64,000 nucleotides of DNA from Mesocentrotus franciscanus (GCA_037976565.1 CP137675.1:8193447-8257446), one strand, 5' to 3'; counted from the stretch's first letter, positions 35,756-47,104 are shown. Made by a program: numbers and translations. The notes: generated from the letters alone by a model not told the origin.

Positions 35756-36289
35756 CAGGAGGGGCCTAAAGGGGCCCACTTTTTTTGCTCATTGGGGGAA
35801 GTGAGCACAATTGTTTTTGGCACCCGAAAATTTGAAAATCATACCTGCTGTTTTTTTTGCTCAGTGGGGAGGGGGGAGGGAAGGTGGGGTAGTGAGCATT
35901 TTTTTCTTTATTTTTACACCGAAAATTTGAAAATCGTGCTGGTCGATTTTTTTGCTCAGTGGGGAGGGTTGTAGTGAGCAGGTGAAAAAAATATTCAAAA
36001 AATTTTGGGGGCTACTTTTCTAGCTTGCTTTCTGAAAATAACACTCTTTAATTTGTTTTGCATTAAACTATATGCAAATTTGGGGGGCTCTTTTATGACT
36101 TTCGCTTGTTTTTTTTAGCCCCTTTAATTTTTTTTCTCCCAACGTGGGGAAAAGGGTTATTTTATCAACCGCCAACACCCCTCTTTGAGCGCCAGGGCCC
36201 CTCTTCTTTTTCTTTTTTTCCAAAAAAGGGTGTTTTTTCATGGTTTTTTGGCTAAGGGAGGGTGCCAGGCCCCCCTGGATCCGCCACTG
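35756..36289. mobile_element. hAT-like MITE (534 bases)
   Basis: The right end CCTGGATCCGCCACTG is intact. The left end starts CAGG and then jumps to AGGGGCCTAAAGGGGCC, as if about 25 bases of the family's left end were deleted. Flanking octamers GTACTAGT (35748-35755) and GTACTAGC (36290-36297) agree at 7 of 8. The interior has three GCTCAGTGGGGAGGG..GTAGTGAGCA blocks, i.e. an amplified version of the units in the 292-base family members. Confidence 0.8.
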
Positions 36290-36390
36290 GTACTAGCACT
36301 GTCACCAGATCTAGTCTTGCTTCTTTATTTATTTAAAACAAAAATTTAAATATTTGTTTCATTTTATCTTTACTCCAGTAAAACGTAAAT

Positions 36391-36557
36391 ATGGCTGAAA
36401 TGCAGCTACAGCTGCACAATTTGCAGCTTCTCCAGCACAACCTGGAGCTGGAGCAGCTGGAGCAAGCAGCAGCAGCACAACAACCACAACCGGCCAGAGG
36501 CCTCCGTGACAGGACAAACCCTCTTGAAGATTATGAGGATGAACCCTTTAGATTGAG
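36391..36557 (+). CDS. Harbinger transposase exon 1
   Basis: The ATG opens a 55-codon exon with a Q/L-rich start (MAEMQLQLHNLQLLQ) and the typical Harbinger N-terminal motif RDRTNPLEDYEDEPFRLR. The donor AG|GTACTT at 36558 leaves the frame in phase 2, which fits the next exon. It belongs to Harbinger copy 2. The transposase would be nuclear and act with a Myb-like partner. Both exons are open, but the catalytic exons are not visible before the gap, so whether this copy was intact is unknown. Confidence 0.75.
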
Positions 36558-37196
36558 GTACTTTAAACCCGACGATACGTTAATACAAATATGAATGTTG
36601 TAGAATTCAAATTTCCCATTACTTAAAAACATAGTACCTACTCCCCCCGACTCCCTTTCAAGCTACACCCTAAATCATTTCCTTGATTACTAGACTGTAA
36701 ATAAATTTGTCGGTCAATAGCCACAAATTTTTTTTTAAAATTTAACCCCAGGGCCTGGTAAAATCTCACCCAAAAAACAAAATCTGCATTCATATGCAGA
36801 AAGAAAAAAATGAAACTTAAATCAGTACTCATTAATATTTTTTTCTAGTGGCCCACCAAATTCTTGAATACATGTTGTATTGATATTTTTGGTGGGCAGA
36901 AAAAAAAGAGAAAATAATATAAAGGATTTTGTTATGCAGTCAAAATGAAAAAATAAAAAATTCAATTATAAGAAATCCATGTCACCAGGTTACTACCACT
37001 ATTGTTCCAGGTATAAAGTGTTTTGTAAAACATATGTTTACAATATTCTAGGATTCAAACAACCTGTATAACTACATTTGAACAATTTCATGTTAAATAT
37101 ACATTTACAAATTGCAAAATGCGTGTGCAAAATTTGGTGGTGCTACTAACATCTATCTTTTTTAAATTTTTGTTCATTTAAATTTGTATATTGTAG

Positions 37197-37327
37197 ATAC
37201 CGATTTACCAAGCAGACGACAATTTATATAGTGGATTTGCTGCGTGAAGATCTTCAGAGAGAAACTGGTAGGAACGATCCCCTACCAGTTTGTCTCCAAG
37301 TACTGACTCTTCGTTTCTACGCCGTCG
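37197..37327 (+). CDS. Harbinger transposase exon 2
   Basis: After the acceptor TATTGTAG the exon continues the frame as YRFTKQTTIYIVDLLREDLQ, then GRNDPLPVCLQVLTLRFYAV, ending at a GTAAGT donor in phase 1. This is the helical N-terminal region of HARBI1-like transposases (pattern RF.K.....L...L...L...TGR..PL....Q....LRF.A.G). The D, D and E catalytic residues would follow in later exons, probably in or beyond the gap. Confidence 0.8.
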
Positions 37328-37758
37328 GTAAGTTCTTTTCATATCTTTTCATATCTTTTTTACCATCATGCAGGGTTGCTGCAAGTGCAAACAAAATCAC
37401 CTCATTTACTGGAATATTCTGATTGTGATGATATTGTGCAATCCTCATGTTTTATCAACTTACTCAAATACTTAAGGATCATGACTACTTCAAAAAAAGA
37501 AGAAAAAAGAACATTGTTTGCAGGTGTATTGACCGTTAGCTTTTCCAGATGGTAGAACCATGGGTACAGCTAGGTACATGCACTTAAAGCCAAATAATAG
37601 TATTTGGAAAGTAACAGAAAACATGGCCAAACTAATTGATCAATATTGTTGACATAGTATAAAAAGGGCTTCTGTTGTAAAATCCAAACCTAGTACTGTT
37701 AAATGCTGAAATACTTTAATTCAAGCTGACCGTTTGGTCTAAATTCACTGTTCGTTGC

Positions 37759-38258
37759 NNNNNNNNNNNNNNNNNNNNNNNNNNNNNNNNNNNNNNNNNN
37801 NNNNNNNNNNNNNNNNNNNNNNNNNNNNNNNNNNNNNNNNNNNNNNNNNNNNNNNNNNNNNNNNNNNNNNNNNNNNNNNNNNNNNNNNNNNNNNNNNNNN
37901 NNNNNNNNNNNNNNNNNNNNNNNNNNNNNNNNNNNNNNNNNNNNNNNNNNNNNNNNNNNNNNNNNNNNNNNNNNNNNNNNNNNNNNNNNNNNNNNNNNNN
38001 NNNNNNNNNNNNNNNNNNNNNNNNNNNNNNNNNNNNNNNNNNNNNNNNNNNNNNNNNNNNNNNNNNNNNNNNNNNNNNNNNNNNNNNNNNNNNNNNNNNN
38101 NNNNNNNNNNNNNNNNNNNNNNNNNNNNNNNNNNNNNNNNNNNNNNNNNNNNNNNNNNNNNNNNNNNNNNNNNNNNNNNNNNNNNNNNNNNNNNNNNNNN
38201 NNNNNNNNNNNNNNNNNNNNNNNNNNNNNNNNNNNNNNNNNNNNNNNNNNNNNNNNNN
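37759..38258. other. Assembly gap (500 N)
   Basis: Exactly 500 unknown bases. It hides the right end of Harbinger copy 2 and upstream exons of the MAM-domain gene. Confidence 0.99.
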
Positions 38259-38309
38259 CACTTTGACCTTAAACTTGATCTGAGTGTTTTAACAGAAGAC
38301 ACATTTCAG
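38259..38309 (+). CDS. MAM-domain membrane protein, partial exon
   Basis: The 3' end of an exon whose start lies in the gap. It reads HFDLKLDLSVLTEDTFQ and ends in phase 0 at CAG|GTATTA. It joins in frame to the next exon to give TFQIKLITYFGN, the late part of a MAM domain (pattern: hydrophobic strand, aromatic, Q/V strand). MAM domains are extracellular adhesion modules of about 170 residues found in meprins, receptor phosphatases and MAM/LDL-receptor proteins. Confidence 0.6.
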
Positions 38310-38844
38310 GTATTACTTGATGTACAAGAGTTGAATCCTTTACGGTAGGAGGACATCCACTCATTTAGGAGTTGAAATACACTCCATTAGGAGTCATTTA
38401 AAGTAACTTCATTAAGAAGTGGATATCCATGTTAGGTAAAATATCGAAACCACTCCCAAAAAATCAATACAGACCACAACTTTGGAGTGGATTCTACTGT
38501 AATTTGGCGCGGAATCCCTCATATCTCTCCTACAAGAGTGAATTTGCATTCCTCTTTATTAAGAATTTTGCTCTTGTTTCAAACAGTCTCCTACTTTCAT
38601 TCATACAATGCACAGGTTGATCCTAAGTTAACCAAATGATTGGTCGAACCTTGTTTAGCCTTTTTCCCTCCAGGCCAGTCAGTGAAATTACACTCCCATG
38701 GTTACCAGAATTATGTTTGATGTTTGCCCTTTCACTGAAAAGCCAGAGATTTGTCGTTTTAAATGTTAAATGTGTAAGTATTAATTAGCCAGGTTATTAT
38801 GTGTTTTGTATTGTACATCCTTCCTGTGCCTCTTCTTTTAACAG

Positions 38845-38935
38845 ATCAAATTGATCACATACTTTGGTAACAACAAGACTGATGGATTAATCGCTCTAGA
38901 TAACATCACCATTTCGCAAGCAAGTTGCGACGTGG
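38845..38935 (+). CDS. MAM-domain membrane protein, exon with MAM C-terminus
   Basis: The acceptor TCTTCTTTTAACAG precedes IKLITYFGNNKTDGLIALDN and ITISQASCDV. The G.IALDNI.....C pattern is the diagnostic end of a MAM domain, with the final conserved cysteine. Two donors are possible: GTAAGT at 38936 is the stronger but leaves phase 1, while GTGGGT at 38932 is weaker and leaves phase 0. Only the latter fits the downstream exon directly. If the strong site is used, an undetected exon of length 3n+2 must lie before 39917. Confidence 0.7.
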
Positions 38936-39916
38936 GTAAGTGTTTGGATTCCTTTGTCATGTTATTGAAAACCAAGTTGATCCTCGTTTTCTGAACATAG
39001 AGGGTGGCCGTGACAGTGAAAGAACAGTGCTTATCTTGTCTTGTCTTGAAGATACTGCACAATAAATACCTCGAAGTGGCTATCATATCGACGTGCAGAC
39101 CATCAAGCAGTCGCTGCCTGCATCGCTTCAGTTTTCTGTATATAATTACTTTAAATGTAACCAGATCAGGGACGTACTTTGCAGCTGAAGGAAGTGCGTT
39201 CTACTCTACACTTTTTTGTTCCATGGTACAAGGAGTATTTGTGACAGTCTTTATTAGGTTGTCTAGAATATACTGCACAAAAACGCCTCACAGTGGATGT
39301 GGATGTGCTCATCATCATGCAGTTGCTGCGTGATAATAATTGAGCATCTTATATTAAGTGAGCATCTTTCCTCCAAAGCTCTTGTCTCAAAGTCACGTAT
39401 TAGCATTATGACATGACGTTGTCATGGTAACTGCTGAATATCGCTGTTGTATTTTGTTTAATCCTCATACATATGATTTCCGACTTCGTAGTACTTTGTA
39501 AGAACTTACTAGGAATATTCCAAAGTTTACAACTTCTAGTACACAATAAATGGAGAATAAGTCCATCCCTGACATCACTTGTCATTACCGATCTTTATTG
39601 TGATCTCAAATTTCCGATGTACATTAAGTGCACCTTCTTAAACATTGTTTGATTTATACTTTCATACTTTCATTGATTTGTATATCCGAATACTTTGCTT
39701 TACAATGGGGTATTTTCCTTGAAATTTAGTTCCCTTGTTACTCTTATTATGGATTCAATAGCCCAGTTGAAGGTTGATGTTAAAGGAGATAAAAGTTACA
39801 ATATGTATGATGTACGTTAAGAAAAGTGATTTGTTGTTTTTTTAATTTATTTATACCTGTATAATTCATCGCAATCTTACTGTTCAAAACATTTCATTTT
39901 ATTCTTACCCTCACAG

Positions 39917-40192
39917 TCAAGGCAAGAACGGCTGCAAGAGAACCAGAAACGCAGTGGTGGTTCAAGAGCCAGCGTCGCACTCGGTGTCATCCTAACTCTG
40001 GTCATCATTGGTGTCGTCATCATGCTCGTCGTCGCATGGTTCTACATTAAACGATCAGGCTTTGGTGACACACCGTTCGCCATCAAGTACAAGAACCGGG
40101 AAAATGATAACGTTAATCCTGTCTCGCTGCCCGGTGAACCTGGCATTGCTAATCCAGTCTACGAGAAGCCTGGTCTTGACAATAACGCATGA
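39917..40192 (+). CDS. MAM-domain membrane protein, last exon (transmembrane and tail)
   Basis: The acceptor ATTCTTACCCTCACAG opens a 91-codon exon ending TGA. About 20 polar residues (SRQERLQENQKRSGGS) precede one hydrophobic segment of about 24 residues (VALGVILTLVIIGVVIMLVV) and the positive stop signal WFYIKR. A cytoplasmic tail of about 40 residues contains NPVY, an NPxY-type motif that in other receptors binds PTB-domain or clathrin adaptors. This marks a type I membrane protein with the MAM domain outside. The exact family is not identified. A polyadenylation-like AATAAA occurs at about 40327. Confidence 0.75.
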   Translation, partial: SRQERLQENQKRSGGSRASVALGVILTLVIIGVVIMLVVAWFYIKRSGFGDTPFAIKYKNRENDNVNPVSLPGEPGIANPVYEKPGLDNNA

Positions 40193-40382
40193 TAAGTCCC
40201 GAAATTACATTCCGAAATTTCCCTTCTCTCTGTCAGGTTTTGTTTGAGGTCGATCTATTCATGTCAAAATTACAGACATTTAAAGAAAACAACTCGGCAG
40301 ACTTTATACCCCAGTCACAGACCGACAATAAAATATTGATAATAATTGGATTTATGTAGCACCTTTTCTAGAGGATACAAGG

Positions 40383-40674
40383 CAGGGGCGGATCCAGCCG
40401 GCGGCAAGGGAGGGCCTAAAGGGGCCACTTCGTGCGAAAATTTGAAAATCGTGCCGGTCGATTTTTCGCTCAGTGGTGGAGGGGGGTAGTGAGCACATTT
40501 TTTTTGGCACCCGAAATTTTTTTTTCCCTACGGAAAGGGTTCCTTTTTTCCACCGCCACCCCCCCTCCCCTTGGGCGCCAGGGGAGGGGGCCCATCTTCT
40601 TTTTCTTCAAAAAGGGTGTTTTTACCTGTTTTGGGGGCTAGGGGAGGGGGCCCGGCCCCCTGGATCCGCCACTG
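40383..40674. mobile_element. hAT-like MITE with perfect 8-bp TSD
   Basis: Ends are CAGGGGCGGATCCAGCC and CCTGGATCCGCCACTG. ATACAAGG is present on both sides (40375-40382 and 40675-40682). At 292 bases it is the sister of the element at 52946-53238. It lies about 190 bases past the stop codon of the MAM-domain gene, possibly in its 3' UTR. It has no coding capacity. Confidence 0.93.
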
Positions 40675-40682
40675 ATACAAGG

Positions 40683-42940
40683 CGCTGTAGCTTATCCTAA
40701 GGATAAATCAAGAATCGTAGAGGTATGTTTTCAGATGGTTTTGGAAAAGTCAATTAAAGTACTATTTTTCAGAAATGCAGGGAGTTTCTTTCATAGGCGT
40801 GGGGCAACGCTGGAAAGGATTTGAAGGATTTGGGAATGAGAAAGGGAGAAGCTGAAGTACATTGAAGAGCATAATGATGTTCTCTGTTGCTGAAAGAGTG
40901 ACGAGGTGTATAAAGGAAGTGTGGTTGACAAAGATTTAAAAGTTTTAACAAGTATCCGGTTTTGTATTTTCTCAGTAACTGGAAATCAGTGTAGTTCGTT
41001 CAACAATGGGGTGGCATGGGACCATTTCGGTTTTTGACAAATTAGCCGGGTACACTTTTTCTGGAGACGCTAGAGTTGACCCTACGAACTGATCAATTAC
41101 ATTAACCGGAATAGCCAAGAGTTGATGTAGGTTTGGACTCTGGAGTCAGTATGGGGTTGGCTTGGAGGCATTGAGGCAATGTAGGTGTGTGACTTGGGTG
41201 TAAGTCGAAACCTATTGGGATTGTTTTGGTTGTGATTAATTTAGAAGGAAATTGTTAAACTTAAATGAAATAATTATGAATATCTCAAGCTATTAAAGTT
41301 TCATGGGATCTCCAGAAAGCTTTCACCATTCTGGCGATACTGCTTGCATGCTTTCACTCTTGAATAGTATCGCGTATGAAAGAAAAAGTTTATACCCTCA
41401 TCTCATATTCATATACATTCTTTATTCATTCCAGTGTTTGTTTTTTCTACTTTACTACAATTATAATCTACCTGATTTTGTTTTCAGGATGAGTGCTTCG
41501 TTTATACTACCCCATCAACAGCTTTGTTTTTCTTGTTAATTCTACCAAGTTAGAGTATGCATCTTTTTGTGTCACGAAACAATATCCTGGTATATAGAAA
41601 TCAAGTGCTTGTTAGTTGTTATCATATTGACTTCTCGGATAATCGGATTATTATGTACTTCTTCCATATACACGTGTGCTTTTTTAATCCTCTTATTTTT
41701 CCAACTACATGTACATTCTATTTCATACTTGATACTTTATAGTTAAAGATAGGGTTGAGTTCTAGTCAAGCAACTAAATTTTGAAAGAAACTGCCTGAAA
41801 ACAAATGGGAAGGGTTTAGCATGTTGTATACAAGAACTGGTGTATTATTTGTGGTTTTGTAGTCATCAAGTTCATCAGGGCACAGTAAACAATGTCAATA
41901 TGGGACTACATGTGCATATGAAAGTTCAAAAATTTTCAGATACACATGGTTTTCTTGTCACATTAAAAAAAAATGAGGGCATTTGAATAGCAATCATATT
42001 CATTAATTCTGTGATATTCTATAAACTACAAAAAATAAAAAAAAATAAAAAAAAGAATGAGACAGCTCACAAATTAATTTTTACTTTACCAAAATTCAAG
42101 CTTCTCTTTCCAGAAGTGTATTTGTCGAAGACATACTTTGTTTTCAATAAAAAAAAATCGACGAATGCATAATTATCTTAGAATCAAGTGTATAAAACTG
42201 ATTTGGAAATCTATTCATACATCTTACGTTATTTTAGTTGTAAAGTAATATTTCATTAGAGGGCAATGTGGGTTTTTAAAATTCTAAATGAAGACTTTAT
42301 TAGTTTGTTTTCATACTGCAACGATTGGATATATGATCATTAAAGACAAGATAACGCTAGTACGCTACATTTATGTGTGCTCTTCATAAAGGTATGATAT
42401 GTCAACAGCTTTTACATGTATAGTGATTTCATTGTTGTCAAACTTTGAATGTGTATACATTATTAATAGACCTTCAGATTTTAACCATTTTCAACTAGCA
42501 GTAGATGTTATTTAGTGATAGAAAACAAGATACAGCAGTAGTTTCAGTATATTGAATAGATTCCTGTACTTATTCATCTGTCCCTATTGTGTGTTATAAG
42601 AAGAGTGTTATATTGAAATATATCTGATCAAATTATAAGAGTGTAATATTACATTATACCATGTGTTAATTATGTTGAACTGGTATAAGTAACACATGTA
42701 TCTGAGGAGCATATTCACGACGTTGTTTGGAAAACCATACCTGAATGATATGACATTTTATTTTGTACATGTACTTCTCTTTTTTATCAGAGACTCATAA
42801 AGTATGTTTCTTTCTATAAACAAGTTTTGTTGAGTTTGATATGTGACATGTGTAGAGAAAGCGACTCAGTCCATCTTTTGTTTACTTTTTGGTCAACATG
42901 ATACATGTTGTCCACATACATTTTTCATATAAATGTATGC
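40683..42940. other. No gene recognised
   Basis: AT-rich DNA downstream of the MAM-domain gene, some of which may be its 3' UTR. Short open frames lack domains. No repeats of note are seen apart from A-runs at 42010-42060. Confidence 0.45.
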
Positions 42941-42949
42941 ATATTGTGT

Positions 42950-43023
42950 TGATGTATATAACATATATTATATATTATATAATATACTGTATATATATAT
43001 ATATATATATATTATATTATATA

Positions 43024-43056
<33 letters not shown>

Positions 43057-43395
43057 AGTCAAACCTGTCTATAGCGAGCGTCCAAGGGAAACACAAAAAT
43101 GGTCTTTGTAGACAGGTTCCTTTAGTACATGTTTCAATGAGAAACCATTTTCAAGGGAAACCAAAAATGTGGGCTTTGTAAACAGGAGGTCTTTGTTGAC
43201 AGGTGGTCACCAGAGCAGGTTTGACTGTATATATATGTATATATATACACATATATATAATTTATATATATATATATATATACATAATGAACATATACAT
43301 ATAAACATGTGTATATATATATAAATATGCATATACACACACAACACCCACACACAAATGCATACATACATATATATATATATATATATACCAAC
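42950..43395. repeat. (AT)n / (TATA)n microsatellite cluster
   Basis: Long AT alternations at 42955-43057, 43228-43310 and 43370-43392, with some CATATA/TACACA variants. The tyrosine/isoleucine-rich frames here are artefacts. A mariner-like MITE (43056-43227) is inserted in the cluster. Confidence 0.95.
43056..43227. mobile_element. Mariner-type MITE in AT repeat
   Basis: Ends AGTCAAACCTG and CAGGTTTGACTG, with TA outside. At 172 bases it is closely related to the 173-base copy at 60319-60491. Internal motifs GACAGGT and TTTCAATGAGAAACCATTTTC are shared. TA duplications are typical of the Tc1/mariner group. Confidence 0.85.
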
Positions 43396-43467
43396 TTGTA
43401 TTAAAAGGACATCTATATATAACCCTACATGGTACATTAACCGGACATTAAAAAAAATGGTATATTA

Positions 43468-43502
43468 TCCCTAACCCTAACCCTAACCCTAACCCTAACC
43501 CT
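43468..43502. repeat. Interstitial telomeric repeat (CCCTAA)n
   Basis: Five to six tandem CCCTAA units immediately follow the AT-rich cluster. This equals the TTAGGG telomere repeat of most animals. It is too short to be a chromosome end, so it is an interstitial copy. Confidence 0.93.
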
Positions 43503-44364
43503 TAATTCAAAACAATATAACTAATTAAACTTATGACTAATGATTAAATTTACCAATGACTAATGATTAAATCTTTTGTTTCTTGGGAGGCCTTTAAGTT
43601 TCCTCTGCCTTCAAATGTACGTAGAGGGCAGTACTTCTTTTGTTCAATCGTTAACAGGACACTAAAATGTCCTGGTAATGACCATGTCTACTTAATGACT
43701 CATTTTTTCACTACATATGTCCGTCTAATGACGCCGTAAAGTAAATATACATGTATATGAGATGCGCGGTACGCGTCAAATTTAGTTAATTTACGCTTGT
43801 CAGGCATATGTCATCTAGCAAAACCACCCAGTGTTAAAGATACTATGTCCCTTTTGCAGCCAACATCAAATTCTGTAGAACTTTGCAGGAATTATGAATA
43901 TGTCATGTATGTCCTATCTGTGAAATTTAAACGTTAGCAGTGTCCTTATATTCAAATTATGCAAGGAAACCCGTTTACTTGCTAGACTTCACTGTCAGAC
44001 ACTATTGAGTGACTGACTGTTTTTTTCATCTTTGGTAATAACATACATAAAATGAGCTGTAAAGGGTACATGAGCATTTGTCTACATCAATAACCCACTT
44101 CTTGTAATGGCCAAAATTAAACTGATTGAATCTTTGCGCAGCATAAAACGTACGACCATTCGGTACAATGGTCTGAAAAATCAGACTATTACTTACTGGC
44201 TCTATAGCTCCTAAGTCGATTCGACAACTAATAGTCGTTATTTTCCCACTTAAAGACATTTTCAAGCCCCTTTTTTAGGGAAGTTCTAAATTAGTATTGT
44301 CTTTCAAATGCCGTTGGAATTTAACCTTTTCATTTTTTTGGCCTGCAAATGGGACATAGTACCT
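43503..44364. other. No gene recognised
   Basis: It contains a small direct duplication (CTAATGATTAAAT at 43541 and 43560). A minus-strand open frame at 44026-44265 has no recognisable domain or splice support. Confidence 0.4.
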
Positions 44365-44368
44365 TTAA

Positions 44369-44610
44369 AGGGAGTGTAGCATGACGAGACTATGTGTCAC
44401 GGACGACGCGACAGCAGCATTCACGTGCGTGCAACATACGCGAAACCGAAGCGTGAGGAGAACTTCGGTCTGTTTCGCGAACGCTAGCGCGCGCTGACCA
44501 TGTAGAGATTAAGTCGCTGACTACCGTTATTCAAGTACATTCGTTCACGTGCAGTTGTCCAAAAGAAGACGTAGATGGCGTTAACCAGTATTTGCCATGC
44601 TACACTCCCT
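44369..44610. mobile_element. TTAA-flanked MITE
   Basis: The inverted ends AGGGAGTGTAGCATG and CATGCTACACTCCCT are flanked by TTAA at 44365-44368 and 44611-44614. TTAA duplications belong to the piggyBac and Kolobok superfamilies; the end starting AGG is closer to Kolobok (inference). It is 242 bases with no gene and lies directly upstream of the LINE fragment. Confidence 0.88.
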
Positions 44611-44614
44611 TTAA

Positions 44615-45190
44615 TGTTGGAGGCCATGATGTTGCGCTTAGTGAAAATGTTCAGTTCTTAGGGTTAACTATGGATGAGCATTTATCTTGGAAATAATCAT
44701 TTAGATGGTGTATGCACAAAGTTGTCCCGAAGTGTAGTGTCATTTTTAGATTAAAATTTATTTCACCCGAAAGAGTGCGGATAACATTATATAATACTGT
44801 AGTATTATTCTTCCTTATTTGACATATTGTAATGTTGCTTGGGGAAACACTTTAAGCCATATCTTGATAAGTTGAGAGTATTAATTGCAGAAGAAGGCAA
44901 TAAGGCTTATTACTAATTCTAAATATAGACATCCAAATTCTCCATTGTTCCTTCGACTAAGAATGTTACCACTATAAGTGGACTAGTGTCGTTCAATTGC
45001 GTATTGTTTACTATGCCTCATGAATGTACGTTAAAAGATTCATTCCGTCAGAACTCACAAATTCATAATTATAATATACACGTCAAAGGGGTCTTAATCT
45101 TAAGCCTTTTGCAAGAACAAATGTCATTCTGACCTCTTTCCATATCTCTTGCATTAAAGAATGGAACAGTTTGCCTGATGAAATTTTAAA
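44615..45190 (+). pseudogene. LINE reverse-transcriptase C-terminal fragment
   Basis: The + strand reads, over several frames, GGHDVALSENVQFLGLTMDE, HLSW..HLDGVCTKLSRSV, an LYNTVVLPYLTYCNVAWGNT region, LQKKAIRLITNSKYRHPN and a weak end up to KEWNSLPDEILK. This order (FLG..D..L.W, K.S...G, LY..L..P.L.Y....WG, Q.+.IR.I) is the thumb and C-terminal region of Jockey-type LINEs. Numerous stops and frameshifts show decay. The catalytic core is absent. Confidence 0.75.
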
Positions 45191-45540
45191 AATAGTACAA
45201 TTCTTTCTAGGTTTAGAAGGTTATCAAAAACGTACCTACTTGAAAGACTAATATAATATGTCTTAGTATCTTAATAATTGATGGGTAGGTCCTTAGTGGT
45301 CAAAAAGCATTTGACAATGAGAAATTATTAAGATACTAAGACAAATTATTAAGATACTAAGACAAATTATTAAGATACTAAGACAAATTATTAAGATACT
45401 AAGACAAATTATTAAGATACTAAGACAAATTATTAAGATACTAAGACAAATTATTAAGATACTAAGACAAATTATATCAGTCTTTCAAGTAGATACGTTT
45501 TTGATAACCTTCTAAACCTAGAAAGAATTGTACTATTTTT
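45188..45540. repeat. Foldback with a 21-base tandem array in the loop
   Basis: Arms 45188-45279 and about 45449-45540 are inverted copies (AATAGTACAATTCTTTCTAG..ATCAAAAACGTA..). Between them, seven copies of AAATTATTAAGATACTAAGAC run from 45322. The tandem unit equals the innermost part of the arm. The left arm is continuous with the LINE fragment, so the hairpin includes an inverted copy of the LINE 3' end. Confidence 0.9.
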
Positions 45541-45584
45541 TATCATTCATTTTATGATGTAATCAGTTTATGTTGATGAATGTA

Positions 45585-47075
45585 CTATTACGTCCATCTC
45601 GTCTGTACCCCGTCCACAGTCAGCTCATATCAAGTTCAGATCGGGTAAATTTGCCATTTCCAGGCAGTCCAAGCCAGTCCTTAGTCAGTTTAAAATCATT
45701 GTTAACTAGTTCTATCTCGTTCCCAATACGTCCAAACCCGCTTTAACTAGTTCGCCGCTTGTTCTAACTAGTTTGTAACCCGCGACCACCCCATTCAGAG
45801 ACAGTAATGTTCAACTCGTCCTCATCTCGTTCTTAGTGCGTTCGAACGCGCTCCTAGAGCGTGTGCAATCCCGGATCAAGACATTCAAGTGAAGCCCCCA
45901 TCTCACCAAACTAGTTCTCACTACGTTCTGGAAAATGTAGCTAAACTGTGTGCGAACGGAGTGAACGTAGTACTAGCAACTGTTTACCATCTTTTTAAGA
46001 AGTCATGGACGGGCTCGGACTAGCTTGGACGGGAAGGGTGCTCTAGAACTTTGAGCCTGTTCAAAATTTTCACCGTCCTGCAATTAGACGGCTTTAACTA
46101 GTTCGCCGCTTGTTCTAACTAGTTTGTAACCCGCGACCACCCCATTCAGAGACAGTAATGTTCAACTCGTCCTCATCTCGTTCTTAGTGCGTTCGAACGC
46201 GCTCCTAGAGCGTGTGCAATCCCGGATCAAGACATTCAAGTGAAGCCCCCATCTCACCAAACTAGTTCTCACTACGTTCTGGAAAATGTAGCTAAACTGT
46301 GTGCGAACGGAGTGAACGTAGTACTAGCAACTGTTTACCATCTTTTTAAGAAGTCATCATGGACGGGCTCGGACTAGCTTTGACGGGAAGGGTGTTCTAG
46401 AACTTTGAGCCTGTTCAAAATTTTCACCGTCCTGCAATTAGACGGAGTGACAACGTACTTAAAACGAGATGGACGTACTACGAACGAAATTGCCGTACTT
46501 AATTCGATCCTACTAGGAACGTGTTACAACGTGACGTGGTCGAGCAGCAATTAGCAAGAACGCGCTGGGTTTTATAGCCCTCGAGCCAGGACGGGATAGC
46601 ACACGCACGAGAGGAGCGCGTTCGAACGCACTAAGATCGAGATGAGGACGAGTTGAACTGTCTCTGAACGGGGTGGTTGTGGGTTATAAACTAGTACGTC
46701 AGAACAAGTTGTGAACTAGTAAGAATGGTTTGGACGTATTGGGAACGAGGTATATAGTTCATAACGGGTTTAAACTGACTATACGGACGGGCTTGGACTG
46801 CTTGGAAATGGCAAATTTACCCGATCTGAACTTGATATGAACTGACTGTGGACGGGGTACAGCCGAGTTGGACGTATTGTGGACTGTTTATGAACGAACT
46901 AGGATCGTATTATAGACATTAGTCCAGTCCAGTCCAGTCCGAGCCCGTCCATGAAGTCCTTAAACAGATCGTAAACAGTTAATTGCTACTACGTTCAACT
47001 CCGTTCGCACACAGCCCGTTTGGCAACATTTTCGAGAACGTAGTGAGAACTAGTTTGGTGTGATGGGGGCTTAAG
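45585..47075. mobile_element. Compound foldback repeat with internal duplication
   Basis: 45590-45850 (GTACCCCGTCCACAGTCAG.., GGTAAATTTGCCATTTCCA) is the diverged inverse of about 46630-46890. Two direct copies of about 351-354 bases (45740-46090 and 46091-46444) differ by only a few bases. A third, inverted copy of part of this unit lies at 46930-47075. CTAGTT, GTCC and CGTTC words recur throughout. No coding frame; no clear target duplication. Confidence 0.8.
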
Positions 47076-47104
47076 ATACATGACTTGTAATGCCAAAGGA
47101 CATT

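Larger units (their letters stand above)
33570..37758 (+). mobile_element. PIF/Harbinger element, copy 2 (right end in gap)
   Basis: It begins GCCCGAATTCACAAAGG after CTG (33567-33569). 33570-34375 is nearly identical to 13382-14180, and 34860-35150 is alignable to 15285-15600. It keeps the first two transposase exons (36391 and 37197), complementary to the DDE exon kept by copy 1. It carries a hAT-like MITE (35756-36289) and TCTAGA simple sequence (34380-34720). The right end is lost in the N gap. Confidence 0.75.

Noticed and set aside
42889..43437. Tyrosine/isoleucine-rich frames
   Set aside because: Artefacts of (AT)n microsatellite.
45322..45475. 21-base tandem repeats considered as a CRISPR-like or satellite array
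   Set aside because: No spacers, and the unit is part of the hairpin arms.
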